Shown here piece after piece: positions 27,877 through 38,541 of a stretch of DNA of 64,000 bases; the stretch's first letter is position 1; each line of letters begins with the position of its first letter. Position numbers and translations under genes: made by a program. Source of the stretch: Jiella endophytica (GTDB taxonomy: Bacteria; Pseudomonadota; Alphaproteobacteria; Rhizobiales; Rhizobiaceae); the NCBI RefSeq assembly GCF_004519335.1, contig NZ_SOZD01000003.1, forward strand, positions 558,001 to 622,000, in the 5' to 3' direction. The notes below the pieces were generated by a model. It was given only the letters and a program-made list of their open reading frames with translations. It did not search any database and was not told the DNA's origin.

Positions 27877-28062
27877 TTGCTGCGAAAGCTCAGTCTGGGA
27901 CTCATGGTGCTGCTGATCGCAGCCTGCTACTTCGTGCCCTACGGCATGCTCGGAGATGTCGCGAGCTGGAAGGGCGCCTTCCTGTTCTGGACCATCGCCG
28001 GCCTCCTGGTGATCGGCGTCAACGCCATGGCCACCGCCAGCTTCGGGGGTGAGGAGAAATGA
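27877..28062 (+). CDS. small membrane protein paired with a sodium:solute symporter
   Basis: A 61-residue protein with two hydrophobic segments (about residues 5-26 and 34-54) separated by a short polar turn, and an acidic-basic tail GGEEK. It starts with TTG and overlaps the symporter start by 4 nt (ATGA), so the two are translationally coupled. Small two-helix proteins of this kind accompany some SSS-family transporters (for example YhdT with PanF). A role as accessory subunit is inferred from context. Confidence 0.75.
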   Translation: MLRKLSLGLMVLLIAACYFVPYGMLGDVASWKGAFLFWTIAGLLVIGVNAMATASFGGEEK

Positions 28063-29552
28063 GCACCACCCTCATCCTCGTCGGCATCGCGATCTACATC
28101 GTCGCCTCGCTCGTCGTCGCCTACATGTCGCGGGCCGGGACGGCCTCGACCATGTCGGACTATTTCATCGGCGGCCGCTCGATGGGCGGCCTCGTCTCCG
28201 CCCTCTCCTATTCCGCGACAACCTATTCGGCCTTCATGATGGTCGGCCTTGCCGGCCTCACCTACAAGGGCGGCGTCGGCGCCCTCGGTTTCGAGATCGT
28301 CTATTTCGCCGGCGTCTCGCTGGTGGCGATCTTCGGCCCGCGCTTCTGGGCCGTCGGCAAGAAATACGGCTTCGTCACGCCGTCCGAAATGCTCGGAGCG
28401 CGCTACGGCAGCCGTGCGGTGGCGATCGCCGCGGCGGTCGCCAGCTGCATCTTCCTGATCCCCTATTCGGCGGTGCAGCTCGCCGGCGTCGGCTATCTCC
28501 TCTCGGGCATGAGCGGCGGGGCGATCTCCTTCGGTGCCGGCATCGTCGTCGCGACCATCCTCGCCATCGCCTTTTCCTACATTGCCGGCATTCGCTCGGT
28601 GATGTGGACCGACAGCCTGCAGGCGGTGGTGATGATCGTCGCCTCGGTCGCGGTGGTGGGCTTCGTCGTCTCCGAACTCGGCGGCTTCTCGGCGCTGTTC
28701 GGCGCCGTCGCCGAGCGCAATCCGGCGATGCTGACGGTGCCAGGGCCTGGCCTGTTCTCCTTCACCACCTTCCTCGGCCTGACGATCCCGTGGTTCTTCT
28801 TCGCGATCTCCAATCCGCAGGTCTCCCAGCGGCTGTTCATGCCGGCCTCGCTCGGCGCGCTCCGGCGCATGCTGATGATCTTCCTGGTCTTCGGCTTCAT
28901 CTACACGCTGGTCTCGGTGCTCTGGGGCTTCTCCGCCTTCGTCGCCTTCCCGGACCTTGCCAACGCCGATCTGGCGACCTCGACCCTGCTCGCCTCGGAC
29001 TATGTCCCGACGGTGCTCGGCGTGATCGTGATGATCGGCATCCTGGCAGCGGCGGTCTCGACGATCGACTCGATCCTCCTGACGCTCTCCTCGATGGTCG
29101 CCCGCGACGTCTACGCCAATGTCGGCGCCGGCGGCGACGACCATCGCCAGCTGATGGTCGGCAAGATCATCATCCCGATCATCTCGCTGGTCGCGCTCGG
29201 CTTCGCCGCAATGCAGTTCAGCCTCATCGCGGTGCTTGCGGTCGCGGCGTCGACCGGGCTCGTGGTGATCGTGCCGGCGATCGTAGGGGCGTTCTTCTGG
29301 AAGCGCGGGACGGCGGCCGGGGCGCTCGCCTCGATCGTCGGCGGCGGCGCCTTCGTCGTCGTGATGTATCTCACCGGCAATGCCATCTTCGGGCTGAATG
29401 CCGGCATTCTCGGCTTCCCGGTCGCGGCAATCCTGTTCGTGGCCGTCAGCCTCGCCACGCGCAGCCGCAGCGACCTCGCGGAGGACTTCATCGCCACCGC
29501 CGATGCCTCGCTTCGCGGCGGCAAGCCGGTGGGGCGGACGGCCGCCGCCTGA
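28059..29552 (+). CDS. sodium:solute symporter family protein (SSS)
   Basis: A 497-residue inner-membrane protein with about 13 hydrophobic segments. SSS motifs include SDYFIGGRSMGGLVSALSYSATTYSAFMMVGLAG near the N-terminus, and FFAISNPQVSQRLFMPAS and MIGILAAAVSTIDSILLTLSSMVARDVY further on. It follows nicF and the 61-residue partner. As no nicT/nicP homologue is present, it is the best local candidate for nicotinate or 6-hydroxynicotinate uptake. The substrate is inferred from position only. Confidence 0.88.
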   Translation: MSTTLILVGIAIYIVASLVVAYMSRAGTASTMSDYFIGGRSMGGLVSALSYSATTYSAFMMVGLAGLTYKGGVGALGFEIVYFAGVSLVAIFGPRFWAVGKKYGFVTPSEMLGARYGSRAVAIAAAVASCIFLIPYSAVQLAGVGYLLSGMSGGAISFGAGIVVATILAIAFSYIAGIRSVMWTDSLQAVVMIVASVAVVGFVVSELGGFSALFGAVAERNPAMLTVPGPGLFSFTTFLGLTIPWFFFAISNPQVSQRLFMPASLGALRRMLMIFLVFGFIYTLVSVLWGFSAFVAFPDLANADLATSTLLASDYVPTVLGVIVMIGILAAAVSTIDSILLTLSSMVARDVYANVGAGGDDHRQLMVGKIIIPIISLVALGFAAMQFSLIAVLAVAASTGLVVIVPAIVGAFFWKRGTAAGALASIVGGGAFVVVMYLTGNAIFGLNAGILGFPVAAILFVAVSLATRSRSDLAEDFIATADASLRGGKPVGRTAAA

Positions 29553-29571
29553 GCCTCGAACGAAAGAAACC

Positions 29572-29606
29572 CGGCGCCGGCAGGCAAAGCTGACCTGCCG
29601 GCGCCG
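29572..29606. terminator. strong stem-loop between convergent symporter and pxpC genes
   Basis: CGGCGCCGGCAGG pairs perfectly with CCTGCCGGCGCCG (13 bp) around a 9-base loop. On the minus strand it is followed by GGTTTCTTTCG, so it best serves as terminator of the leftward biotin-enzyme operon. It may also stop rightward transcripts. Confidence 0.65.
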
Positions 29607-29633
29607 ATCATGCGGATCGCGATGTCGGCCGTC

Positions 29634-30629
29634 TCAGCCGCCGAGGAATTCCGCCAGCCGGCCGAGGCGGGACTGTTCTTCCCGCCTTGCCGCCAGCGCG
29701 CCCTCCATGTCGATCGACTGGAAGCGCACCGGCTGATGCGGCTGCAACTGGCCGATCAGGTCCATGTCGGCCGAGATCACCGTGCCGACCATGAAATAGC
29801 CGCCGCCCGACACCGCGTCGCGGTGGAGAACGATCGGCTCGGTGCCGCCTGGCACTTGGATCGAACCATAGGGATAGCAGCTGTCGACGATGTTCGACGG
29901 ATCGGAGCCGGCGCCGAAGGGCGGCTCGCGCGGCACAAAGTCGAGGCTCTTGCCGCCCTTGAAGCGGTAGCCGATGCGATCGGCCTCGGGCGCGACCTTC
30001 CAGGTGTCCTCGAAGAACGAGCCCTGCGAATCCTCGGTGATGCGGTGCCAGTAGAGGCCCGGCATCGTCCGCAGCACCGTGCCGCTCGCCGGCGGAATGC
30101 GCCGCAGCTCCTCGGGAACGGTGACGCCGAGCTTTGCCGAGCCGGAAGCCGCCGCGAACTTCACCTGGTCGCCGGCCTGAAGCGCCCTGCCCTCGAAGCC
30201 GCCGAGGCCGCCGAGCGCGTAGGTGGAACGCGAGCCCTTGATCTCCGGCACGTCGATGCCGCCGGCAATCGCGATATAGATGCGCGCACCGCCCTTCAGC
30301 GTGCCGAAGGAGAGCTCCTGCCCGGCCGAAACCGCAAAGGCCGTCCAGCCCGGCTGCTCGACCCCGTCGAGCTTCGGCGCCATCGTCGCGCCGGTGACCG
30401 CGACCACGGCATCGGCGGCAAATTTCAGGCTCGGGCCGAGGAACACCGCTTCGAGCCCCGCCGCGCCGTCGGGATTGCCGACCAGCCGGTTGGCGGCGAT
30501 CAGCGCGAAGCGGTCCATCGCGCCGGAAATCGGCAGGCCGAGATGGTAGAACCCCGGCCGGCCGAGGTCCTGCACCGTCGTCGACAGGCCGGGCTTCACG
30601 ACTTCGAACATTGCGGCACCGTCAGCCAT
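29634..30629 (-). CDS. pxpC: biotin-dependent carboxyltransferase family protein, 5-oxoprolinase subunit C-like
   Basis: A 331-residue AHS2/KipA-type protein. It begins MFEVVKPGLSTTVQDLGRPGFYHLGLPISGAMD, the family hallmark, and has TLKGGARIYIAIAGGID in the middle. The homologous domain forms half of the carboxyltransferase site in urea carboxylase. PxpC with PxpA and PxpB makes ATP-dependent 5-oxoprolinase. The ATG at 30629 overlaps pxpB by 8 nt and has GGAGG upstream; the longer open frame is out of phase with any gene. Here it is joined by a biotin carboxylase and a biotin carrier. Confidence 0.88.
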   Translation of the reverse strand: MADGAAMFEVVKPGLSTTVQDLGRPGFYHLGLPISGAMDRFALIAANRLVGNPDGAAGLEAVFLGPSLKFAADAVVAVTGATMAPKLDGVEQPGWTAFAVSAGQELSFGTLKGGARIYIAIAGGIDVPEIKGSRSTYALGGLGGFEGRALQAGDQVKFAAASGSAKLGVTVPEELRRIPPASGTVLRTMPGLYWHRITEDSQGSFFEDTWKVAPEADRIGYRFKGGKSLDFVPREPPFGAGSDPSNIVDSCYPYGSIQVPGGTEPIVLHRDAVSGGGYFMVGTVISADMDLIGQLQPHQPVRFQSIDMEGALAARREEQSRLGRLAEFLGG

Positions 30630-31491
30630 CGAGCGCCTCCAGGAGCTTGGCGTTGAAGCCTTCGGGATCGGCGTTGAAGGCGTCGAGGGAGAAGTGGGCG
30701 GCGGCGATCTTCGGCTGGTAGCGGCCGGACTCGACCTCGGCGAGCGTCGCGTCATAGGTCTCGCGATCGATCGGCTTGAAGCGGATGAGGTCGCCCGGCC
30801 GAAACAGGAACAGCTCCTTCAGATAGCTCTGCTCGCCCTTCGGATCGTAGATCGGCATTGGCGTGATGCCGAACATCTGGTAGCCGCCGGCTCCCCGGAC
30901 CGAATAGACGCAGCCGAAGCAGCCGCCATAGCCGACCGTCTGCTTGGGCGTGTCGGTGCGGGGCCGCAGATATTTCGGCACCTCGATCTGCCGCGAGCGC
31001 TCGACCAGTTGGTAGGTGAAGGGAAGCCCCGCAACGAAGCCGACCATCGAGACGAACCACGGCGCGCCGGAATGCGCCGCGATGAAGGATTCGACGCTGT
31101 CATAGCCGTTGATCCTGGCGGCATATTCGAGATCGGTCGACTGCGGATCCTGGTGGCGTTCGCGAAACCGCATCAGCGTCTCGTGGGTCCAGGGATCGTT
31201 GTAGAGAACCGGCATCTCGATGATGCGCGTGTCGATGGTCTTCTCGGCGTTCTCGGCCACCGCCTCGAAGCCCTTCAGTCTGCCGAGGAGATCGTCGGGG
31301 GCGATCACGTCCGGGTCGAACTTCACCTGGAAGGAGGCGTTGGCCGGGCAGATCTCGGTGATCCCGTCGATCTCAGCGTCGCGGATCGCCGTCGTCATCG
31401 ACAGGCTCTTGAAGAAAGCCTCGAGCGACATTTCCTCGTCGACCTCGACGAAGATGTGCTCGTCACCGCCGAAAGAATAGCGCGTCTTCAT
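30622..31491 (-). CDS. pxpB: carboxyltransferase domain protein, 5-oxoprolinase subunit B-like
   Basis: A 289-residue AHS1/KipI-type protein, longer than the 210-240 residues usual for PxpB because of an N-terminal addition of about 60 residues. Core motifs are VGFVAGLPFTYQL and VGYGGCFGCVYSVRGAGGYQMFGITP, the latter holding the typical P/G-rich active-site loop. It is coupled on both sides, overlapping the biotin carboxylase by 4 nt and pxpC by 8 nt. That arrangement suggests the products form one carboxylase complex. Confidence 0.86.
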   Translation of the reverse strand: MKTRYSFGGDEHIFVEVDEEMSLEAFFKSLSMTTAIRDAEIDGITEICPANASFQVKFDPDVIAPDDLLGRLKGFEAVAENAEKTIDTRIIEMPVLYNDPWTHETLMRFRERHQDPQSTDLEYAARINGYDSVESFIAAHSGAPWFVSMVGFVAGLPFTYQLVERSRQIEVPKYLRPRTDTPKQTVGYGGCFGCVYSVRGAGGYQMFGITPMPIYDPKGEQSYLKELFLFRPGDLIRFKPIDRETYDATLAEVESGRYQPKIAAAHFSLDAFNADPEGFNAKLLEALDG

Positions 31492-32879
31492 CGGACCTCA
31501 CTCTCTGTTCCGGGTTGTCCCTCTGCGAGCGGACGGCTTTTCAGCCACTCCTCCAGCCAGCCGGTATGGAAGTTGCCGCTCTTGACCGCCGCGGCCGCGG
31601 CGAGCGCCAGATGCAGCGGCGCCGTCGTCGGCAGGCCTTCGACCTTCAACTCGCCGAGGGCGCGCGCAAGCCGCGCGATCGCCGCCTCGCGGCTTTCGGC
31701 ATGGGCGATCAGCTTGCCGAGGAGGGAATCGTAAAAGGGCGGCACCTGATAGCCCGGATAGAGCATCGTATCGAAGCGCACGCCCATGCCGCCCGGCACT
31801 TCCAGCGCCGTCACCGTGCCCGGATGCGGGCGGAAGTCGGCGGCCGGATCCTCGGCATTGATGCGCGCCTCGACCGCGTGGCCGGTGAGGCTGATGTCGT
31901 CCTGCGAAAGGCCGAGCGGCTCGCCGCCGGCGATGCGGATCATCCAGCGCAACAGATCGACGCCCGTCACCATCTCGGTCACCGGATGCTCGACCTGGAT
32001 GCGGGTGTTCATCTCGATGAAGAAGAACTCGCCGGTGGTCTCGTCGAAGAGATATTCGAGCGTGCCGGCGCCGCGATAGTTTACCCGCTCGGCGAGCTTC
32101 ACCGCCGAGGAGCAGAGCGCCTCGCGCTGCTCCGGCGTCAGGCAGGCGGCGGGCGCCTCCTCCCAGACCTTCTGGCGCCGGCGCTGCAGCGAGCATTCGC
32201 GTTCGAAAAGATGGATCGCCCGCTCGCCGTCGCCGAGGATCTGCACCTCGACATGCCTCGCGCGTCTGACGAAGCGTTCCAGATAGAGGCCGCCATCGCC
32301 GAAGGCGGCCTTCGCCTCGGCGCTCGCCTGCGGGATCAGCGCCGCCAGGTCGCCGGCGTTCTCGGCAATGCGGATGCCCCGCCCGCCGCCGCCGGCCGCC
32401 GCCTTGATCATCACCGGATAGCCGACCGCGTCTGCCGCAGCCGCGGCCTCGGCGACATCCTTCACGATGCCCTCGGAGCCCGGAACGGTCGGCACGCCGG
32501 CAAGGCCGGCCTCGCGCCGTGCCATCGCCTTGTCGCCCATCTTGCGGATGGTCTCCGGCTTCGGGCCGATGAAGACCAGGCCCGCCGCCTCGACCTTGGC
32601 GGCGAAATCGGCGTTTTCGGACAGGAAGCCGTAGCCGGGATGCACCGCATCGCAGCCGGTTTCGAGCGCCGCGGCAATCAGCGCATCGGCGTTGAGATAG
32701 GATTTCGACGCATGCGGCGGGCCGACCTTCGCCACCTCGTCGGCGAGCCGCGCGGCCAGCATCGTCTCGTCGGCTGCGCTGACCGCCTGGACCGTCGCGA
32801 TGCCGAGTTCTTTGGCGGCACGGACGATCCTGACGGCGATCTCGCCGCGATTGGCGACGAAGATCTTTGCGAGCGCCAT
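31488..32879 (-). CDS. biotin carboxylase subunit (AccC-like)
   Basis: A 463-residue ATP-grasp enzyme that carboxylates biotin on a carrier protein. Visible are the N-terminal IFVANRGEIAVRIVRAAKELG, the glycine-rich ATP loop AAAGGGGRGIR, and FFIEMNTRIQVEHPVTEMVTG with the catalytic Glu, Arg and Glu residues. Length is as in AccC. Because it sits in an operon with pxpB, pxpC and a short biotin carrier, it is probably a dedicated carboxylase and not the housekeeping acetyl-CoA carboxylase subunit. Confidence 0.92.
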   Translation of the reverse strand: MALAKIFVANRGEIAVRIVRAAKELGIATVQAVSAADETMLAARLADEVAKVGPPHASKSYLNADALIAAALETGCDAVHPGYGFLSENADFAAKVEAAGLVFIGPKPETIRKMGDKAMARREAGLAGVPTVPGSEGIVKDVAEAAAAADAVGYPVMIKAAAGGGGRGIRIAENAGDLAALIPQASAEAKAAFGDGGLYLERFVRRARHVEVQILGDGERAIHLFERECSLQRRRQKVWEEAPAACLTPEQREALCSSAVKLAERVNYRGAGTLEYLFDETTGEFFFIEMNTRIQVEHPVTEMVTGVDLLRWMIRIAGGEPLGLSQDDISLTGHAVEARINAEDPAADFRPHPGTVTALEVPGGMGVRFDTMLYPGYQVPPFYDSLLGKLIAHAESREAAIARLARALGELKVEGLPTTAPLHLALAAAAAVKSGNFHTGWLEEWLKSRPLAEGQPGTESEVR

Positions 32880-32882
32880 CGG

Positions 32883-33125
32883 TCAGCCTTCGAGATCGTA
32901 GAGCGGCTGGCCGGCCATCACCGGCTCCTCGTTCTCGACATGGAAGGCGACGAGCGTGCCCGCGGCCTCCGCGACGACGGGGGTGAAGGACTTCATCACC
33001 TCGATCAGCCCGACCGTGTCGCCGATCGCCACGGCATCCCCCTCGTTCTTGAAGACCGGCTCCTGCGGTGACGGCGCGCGGTAGAAGGTGCCGGGGATCG
33101 GGGCCTCGATGGTCGTCTTGGTCAT
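32883..33125 (-). CDS. small biotin carrier protein (BCCP-like)
   Basis: An 80-residue single biotinyl/lipoyl domain. The biotin attachment site is Lys45 in IEVMKSF, a variant of the usual EAMKM. It lacks the long N-terminal region of AccB. The ATG reading MTKTTIEAP is chosen since the frame further upstream is not domain-like. It starts the leftward carboxylase operon, 3 nt before the biotin carboxylase, and faces the LysR gene. Confidence 0.88.
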   Translation of the reverse strand: MTKTTIEAPIPGTFYRAPSPQEPVFKNEGDAVAIGDTVGLIEVMKSFTPVVAEAAGTLVAFHVENEEPVMAGQPLYDLEG

Positions 33126-33166
33126 GCTGTCACCGCCTGTCGACTGGATCGGATGGTCTCGAAGCC

Positions 33167-33198
33167 TTGCAAAACTTCGTGGCGGCGTAAAATTGCAA
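33167..33198. promoter_or_regulatory. paired TTGCAA elements in the LysR/carrier promoter region
   Basis: Two copies of the palindromic hexamer TTGCAA (33167-33172 and 33193-33198), 26 bases apart, lie in the 226-base divergent region between the biotin carrier and the LysR gene. They could be part of a LysR-type operator. No test is possible from the sequence alone. Confidence 0.3.
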
Positions 33199-33351
33199 AT
33201 CAGAAAGCCGGCCATCGAAAAAACAGATGGCCCTTTCGGAGCGGTATCCGGGCAGCGCCTGCGACCGCAGGAGGCACTGCTGGCCGTGTGGTTTCAGGGT
33301 CCGGGTCGACGCGAAGCCGGCCGCCACGCCGGCTGACGAGGGGAACGGGAC

Positions 33352-34284
33352 GTGTCGATATCTCTGAAGCAGATCCGCTATTTCGTCGCCGCCGCCGAGA
33401 CCGGCCGGATCAGCCGCGCGGCCGTCGAGCTCAATGTCTCCCAGTCGGCGGTGACGACGGCGATCCAGCAGCTCGAGGCGCTGCTCGGCGCGCCGCTGCT
33501 CGAGCGCACGCCGCAGGGCGTCAGGGTGACCATCGAGGGCGGCCGCTTCCTGCCGCAGGCCCGGCAGATCCTCTCCTCCGTCGCCGAGGCGATCCGCAGC
33601 CCGCACATGACCGGCGACCGGGTCGTCGGGCGGCTGCGGGTCGGCGTTACCTACACCGTCTCCGGCTATTTCCTGCCGCAGCATCTGACCCGCTTCTACG
33701 CCAATTTCCCGGGCGTCGCGCTGGAGCTTTTCGAGGCGCCGCGCACGGTGCTGGAGCAGGCGATCGTCGACGGCGCGCTGGACGTTGCGGTGATGCTGGT
33801 CTCGAACCTCGAAAACCGCCGCGAGATCGCCAGCGAGATCCTCGAGCGCTCGCCGCGCCGGCTCTGGCTCGCCCCCGGCCACCCGCTCACCCGCGCCGAG
33901 CGGGTCTCGCTCGCCGACATCGAGCCGCATCCGTTCCTGATGCTCACCGTCGACGAGGCGAAGGTGACGGCGATGCGCTACTGGACCGTCGCCGAACTCG
34001 AACCGAAGGTGATCTTCCGCACGGCTTCGGTCGAGGCGGTGCGCTCGATGGTCGCCGGCGGCATCGGCGTGACCATCCTCTCCGATCTCGTCTACCGGCC
34101 CTGGTCGCTGGACGGCCAGAGGATTGAGACGCGGGTGATCGAGGAGGGCGTGCCGAGCATGGATGTCGGCCTTGCCTGGAAGCGGGACGCGGCGGGCGAC
34201 GCAGCCTTCGAGGCGTTCTGCGACTTCATGCGCTATGCCGCGGCGGGAGACGCGCCGCATCGCCCCGGCCCCGTCGTCGCATGA
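33352..34284 (+). CDS. LysR family transcriptional regulator
   Basis: A 310-residue LysR protein. The winged helix is at residues 1-60 (LKQIRYFVAAAETGRISRAAVELNVSQSAVTTAIQQLE), followed by the linker helix and a periplasmic-binding-like effector domain beginning GRLRVGVTYTVSGYFLP. It starts with GTG at 33352, preceded by GGGAACGGGA. It is divergent from the biotin carboxylase operon and directly upstream of pxpA, so it probably controls both in response to their substrate. Confidence 0.92.
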   Translation: MSISLKQIRYFVAAAETGRISRAAVELNVSQSAVTTAIQQLEALLGAPLLERTPQGVRVTIEGGRFLPQARQILSSVAEAIRSPHMTGDRVVGRLRVGVTYTVSGYFLPQHLTRFYANFPGVALELFEAPRTVLEQAIVDGALDVAVMLVSNLENRREIASEILERSPRRLWLAPGHPLTRAERVSLADIEPHPFLMLTVDEAKVTAMRYWTVAELEPKVIFRTASVEAVRSMVAGGIGVTILSDLVYRPWSLDGQRIETRVIEEGVPSMDVGLAWKRDAAGDAAFEAFCDFMRYAAAGDAPHRPGPVVA

Positions 34285-34429
34285 TTGGCCGTCACAGCGG
34301 TTGATTGTCGAAGAAATCCTTGGCGCAGGGCCATCGATTTTGCAGATATCCGGCCGCGATTTATTCAATTTGACGCCGTGTCCCGATCCCGTCCACGCTC
34401 CAAACACAAGGATCACAGGCAGTTCCAGC

Positions 34430-34435
34430 AAGGGG
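34430..34435 (+). promoter_or_regulatory. ribosome binding site AAGGGG deciding a TTG start
   Basis: AAGGGG lies 8 bases before the TTG at 34444, exactly where the LamB/YcsF domain begins. The open frame extending back to 34285 has no family resemblance. Confidence 0.65.
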
Positions 34436-34443
34436 CGGGAGCA

Positions 34444-35166
34444 TTGGGCGTCACCATCAATTGCGATATGGGTGAAGGCTTCAGCCTCTACCAATGCGGC
34501 GACGATGCCGGGCTGATGCCCCATGTCGACATCGCCAACGTCGCCTGCGGCTTCCATGCCTCGGACCCTTCGGTGATGCGCGCGACGGTGGCGCTCGCGG
34601 CCGAGCACGGCGTCGCGGTCGGCGCCCATCCGTCCTTTCCCGACCGCCAGGGCTTCGGGCGGCGGGAGATGGCCATGGAGAGGGACGAGCTCGCCGCCTG
34701 CCTGATCTATCAGATCGGCGCCCTCAAGGGTTTCCTCGACGCCGCGAAATTGCCGCTCAACCACATCAAGCCGCATGGCGCGCTCTATGGCGCGGCGATG
34801 CGCCACGAACATGTCGCCAACGCCATCGCCGATGCGGCCGAGGTGTTCGGCGCGCCGCTCCTGTGCATGCGCGGTACGCTGCAGGAGGAGGTCTACAGCG
34901 CCCGCGGCGTGCCCTTCCTCGCCGAATATTATGCCGACCTCGACTATGACGGCGCCGGCAAGCTGATCATCACCCGCAAGCACGACGCCCGCGATCCCGA
35001 CGAGGCGGCGCGGCGGGTGAAGCGGGTGCTTGCCGAGAACAAGGCGACCACCATCGAGGGCACGCTGATCGACATGCGGGCCGATACGATCTGCGTCCAT
35101 TCCGACACGCCGAACGCCGTGGAACTCGCCAGCGCCGTGCGGCAGGCAGTGCGCGAGGCAGCCTAG
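34444..35166 (+). CDS. pxpA: 5-oxoprolinase subunit A, LamB/YcsF family
   Basis: A 240-residue protein with the complete family pattern: VTINCDMGEGF at the very N-terminus, DIANVACGFHASDPSVM, VAVGAHPSFPDRQGFGRREM and NHIKPHGALYG. PxpA works with PxpB and PxpC in ATP-dependent opening of 5-oxoproline to glutamate. It is transcribed away from pxpBC, across the LysR gene, so the three subunits are in two transcripts. A TTG start is proposed because it coincides with the domain start and a good ribosome site. Confidence 0.88.
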   Translation: MGVTINCDMGEGFSLYQCGDDAGLMPHVDIANVACGFHASDPSVMRATVALAAEHGVAVGAHPSFPDRQGFGRREMAMERDELAACLIYQIGALKGFLDAAKLPLNHIKPHGALYGAAMRHEHVANAIADAAEVFGAPLLCMRGTLQEEVYSARGVPFLAEYYADLDYDGAGKLIITRKHDARDPDEAARRVKRVLAENKATTIEGTLIDMRADTICVHSDTPNAVELASAVRQAVREAA

Positions 35167-35310
35167 ATCACGACCGCAGATGGATGGACAAGTCCCCGGC
35201 CCATCGCATCCACTGACAGTCAGGGGCCGCAACCAAAAAGCATCCGACACCGGCAAACGGGAGGCAGACGTCCGCGCCGCAATTCTCGACGACAACGGGA
35301 GTGAGTGGAA

Positions 35311-36267
35311 ATGCAGTCGAGTTACTCCACCCGCGAACTTGCGCCGCAGCAGCGCCGCCAGGCGTGGCAGAACGCCATTGCGGAAATCTACTTTCCCCTC
35401 GAACTCGCCTTCCTCGGTTCGCGGATCTTCGAGGGGACCCTCGAGGCCTGGCGGCTCGGCCCCGTCTCGATCTCGCGCAACTGTTCCAACGGCCTGCTCT
35501 ATCGTCGCCACGAGCATCACCTTGTCGAGGAGCGCGACGAAAGCTTCCTGATCACCGTGCCGGAGATCTCCGAGGTCCGCTTCGTCCAGGACGGCCAGGA
35601 CGTCTCCTGCCAGCCCGGCGGCTTCCTCATCGAGCGCAGCCACCTCCCCTATGAGTTCAGCCACCGCGAGCCAGCCTCGCTCTGGGTGCTGAAGGTTCCC
35701 CGCGACGTCCTCGAAGCCCGGATCAGCCGGCCGGAGCGGCTGGCGACCCTGCGCTTCGACGCGCGCTCGGGCGCCGGCGCGCTGTTCGTCGACATGCTGC
35801 GGATCGCCGTCGCGCGGATCGAGGAGTTCGACGATGCCGCCCGGCATCTCATCGGCGGCCAGCTCGTCGAGCTCCTCGCCGCATCGGTGACGTCCGACAG
35901 GCGGGTTCTGTCCGGCAGCTCCAGCCCGGTGAAGAACGCCCATCTCTACCGCGCCGAGGAGATCATCCGCAGCCGCCTCGGCGAGCCTGACCTCACCCCC
36001 CAGAGCGTCGCCGACGCCTGCGGCATCTCGCTTCGCTACCTGCAGCAGATCTTCGAGGCGGAAAACACCACCGTCGGCGGCCACATCCGCAGCCAGCGTC
36101 TGGCGCTCTGCGACCAGCGGCTGCGCGATCCCCGCTTCCGCGGCTCGATCTCCGAGATCGCCTATGACTGCGGCTTCGGCGACCAGGCGCAGTTCAGCCG
36201 CACCTATCGGGCCCGCTTCGGCCGCACGCCGAGCGAAGCGCGCGCCGAAGCCCGCCGCGCCGGCTGA
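35311..36267 (+). CDS. AraC family transcriptional regulator
   Basis: A 318-residue regulator. The N-terminal half is an AraC-binding-like cupin domain, and the C-terminal 100 residues hold two helix-turn-helix units, including LTPQSVADACGISLRYLQQIFE and SISEIAYDCGFGDQAQFSRTYRARFGRTPSEAR. The ATG at 35311 is favoured because GGGAG at 35297-35301 is 9 bases away; a GTG at 35305 would be too close. It stands directly before the HyuAB and ABC operon and is the likely regulator of that block. Confidence 0.9.
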   Translation: MQSSYSTRELAPQQRRQAWQNAIAEIYFPLELAFLGSRIFEGTLEAWRLGPVSISRNCSNGLLYRRHEHHLVEERDESFLITVPEISEVRFVQDGQDVSCQPGGFLIERSHLPYEFSHREPASLWVLKVPRDVLEARISRPERLATLRFDARSGAGALFVDMLRIAVARIEEFDDAARHLIGGQLVELLAASVTSDRRVLSGSSSPVKNAHLYRAEEIIRSRLGEPDLTPQSVADACGISLRYLQQIFEAENTTVGGHIRSQRLALCDQRLRDPRFRGSISEIAYDCGFGDQAQFSRTYRARFGRTPSEARAEARRAG

Positions 36268-36512
36268 TGGCGGGCGGGGCGAAACCCATCCCGGAAAATT
36301 CGTTGCCGCAACGCGGTTCCCCGGCATGCTGCGCAGCAAACAGGCACTTTTCGCGGTCGCAAAAATTTCGGGCCGAAGATTCGCTCAAGCACAAGGTTTC
36401 GCGCGCCAATCGTCAAGAAGCGCCCCGCAAATCCTGTTTAGCTCGGGTCCATACGCCCCATGGCCGCGGCCGTTCCGCAAGAACGGCGCGGCTCAGCACC
36501 GGGAACGAGACC

Positions 36513-38537
<2,025 letters not shown>

Positions 38538-38541
38538 GACG

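Noticed and set aside
33130-36339. 1069-residue open frame antisense to LysR, pxpA and AraC genes
   Set aside because: It is a shadow frame; the three plus-strand genes are well supported.
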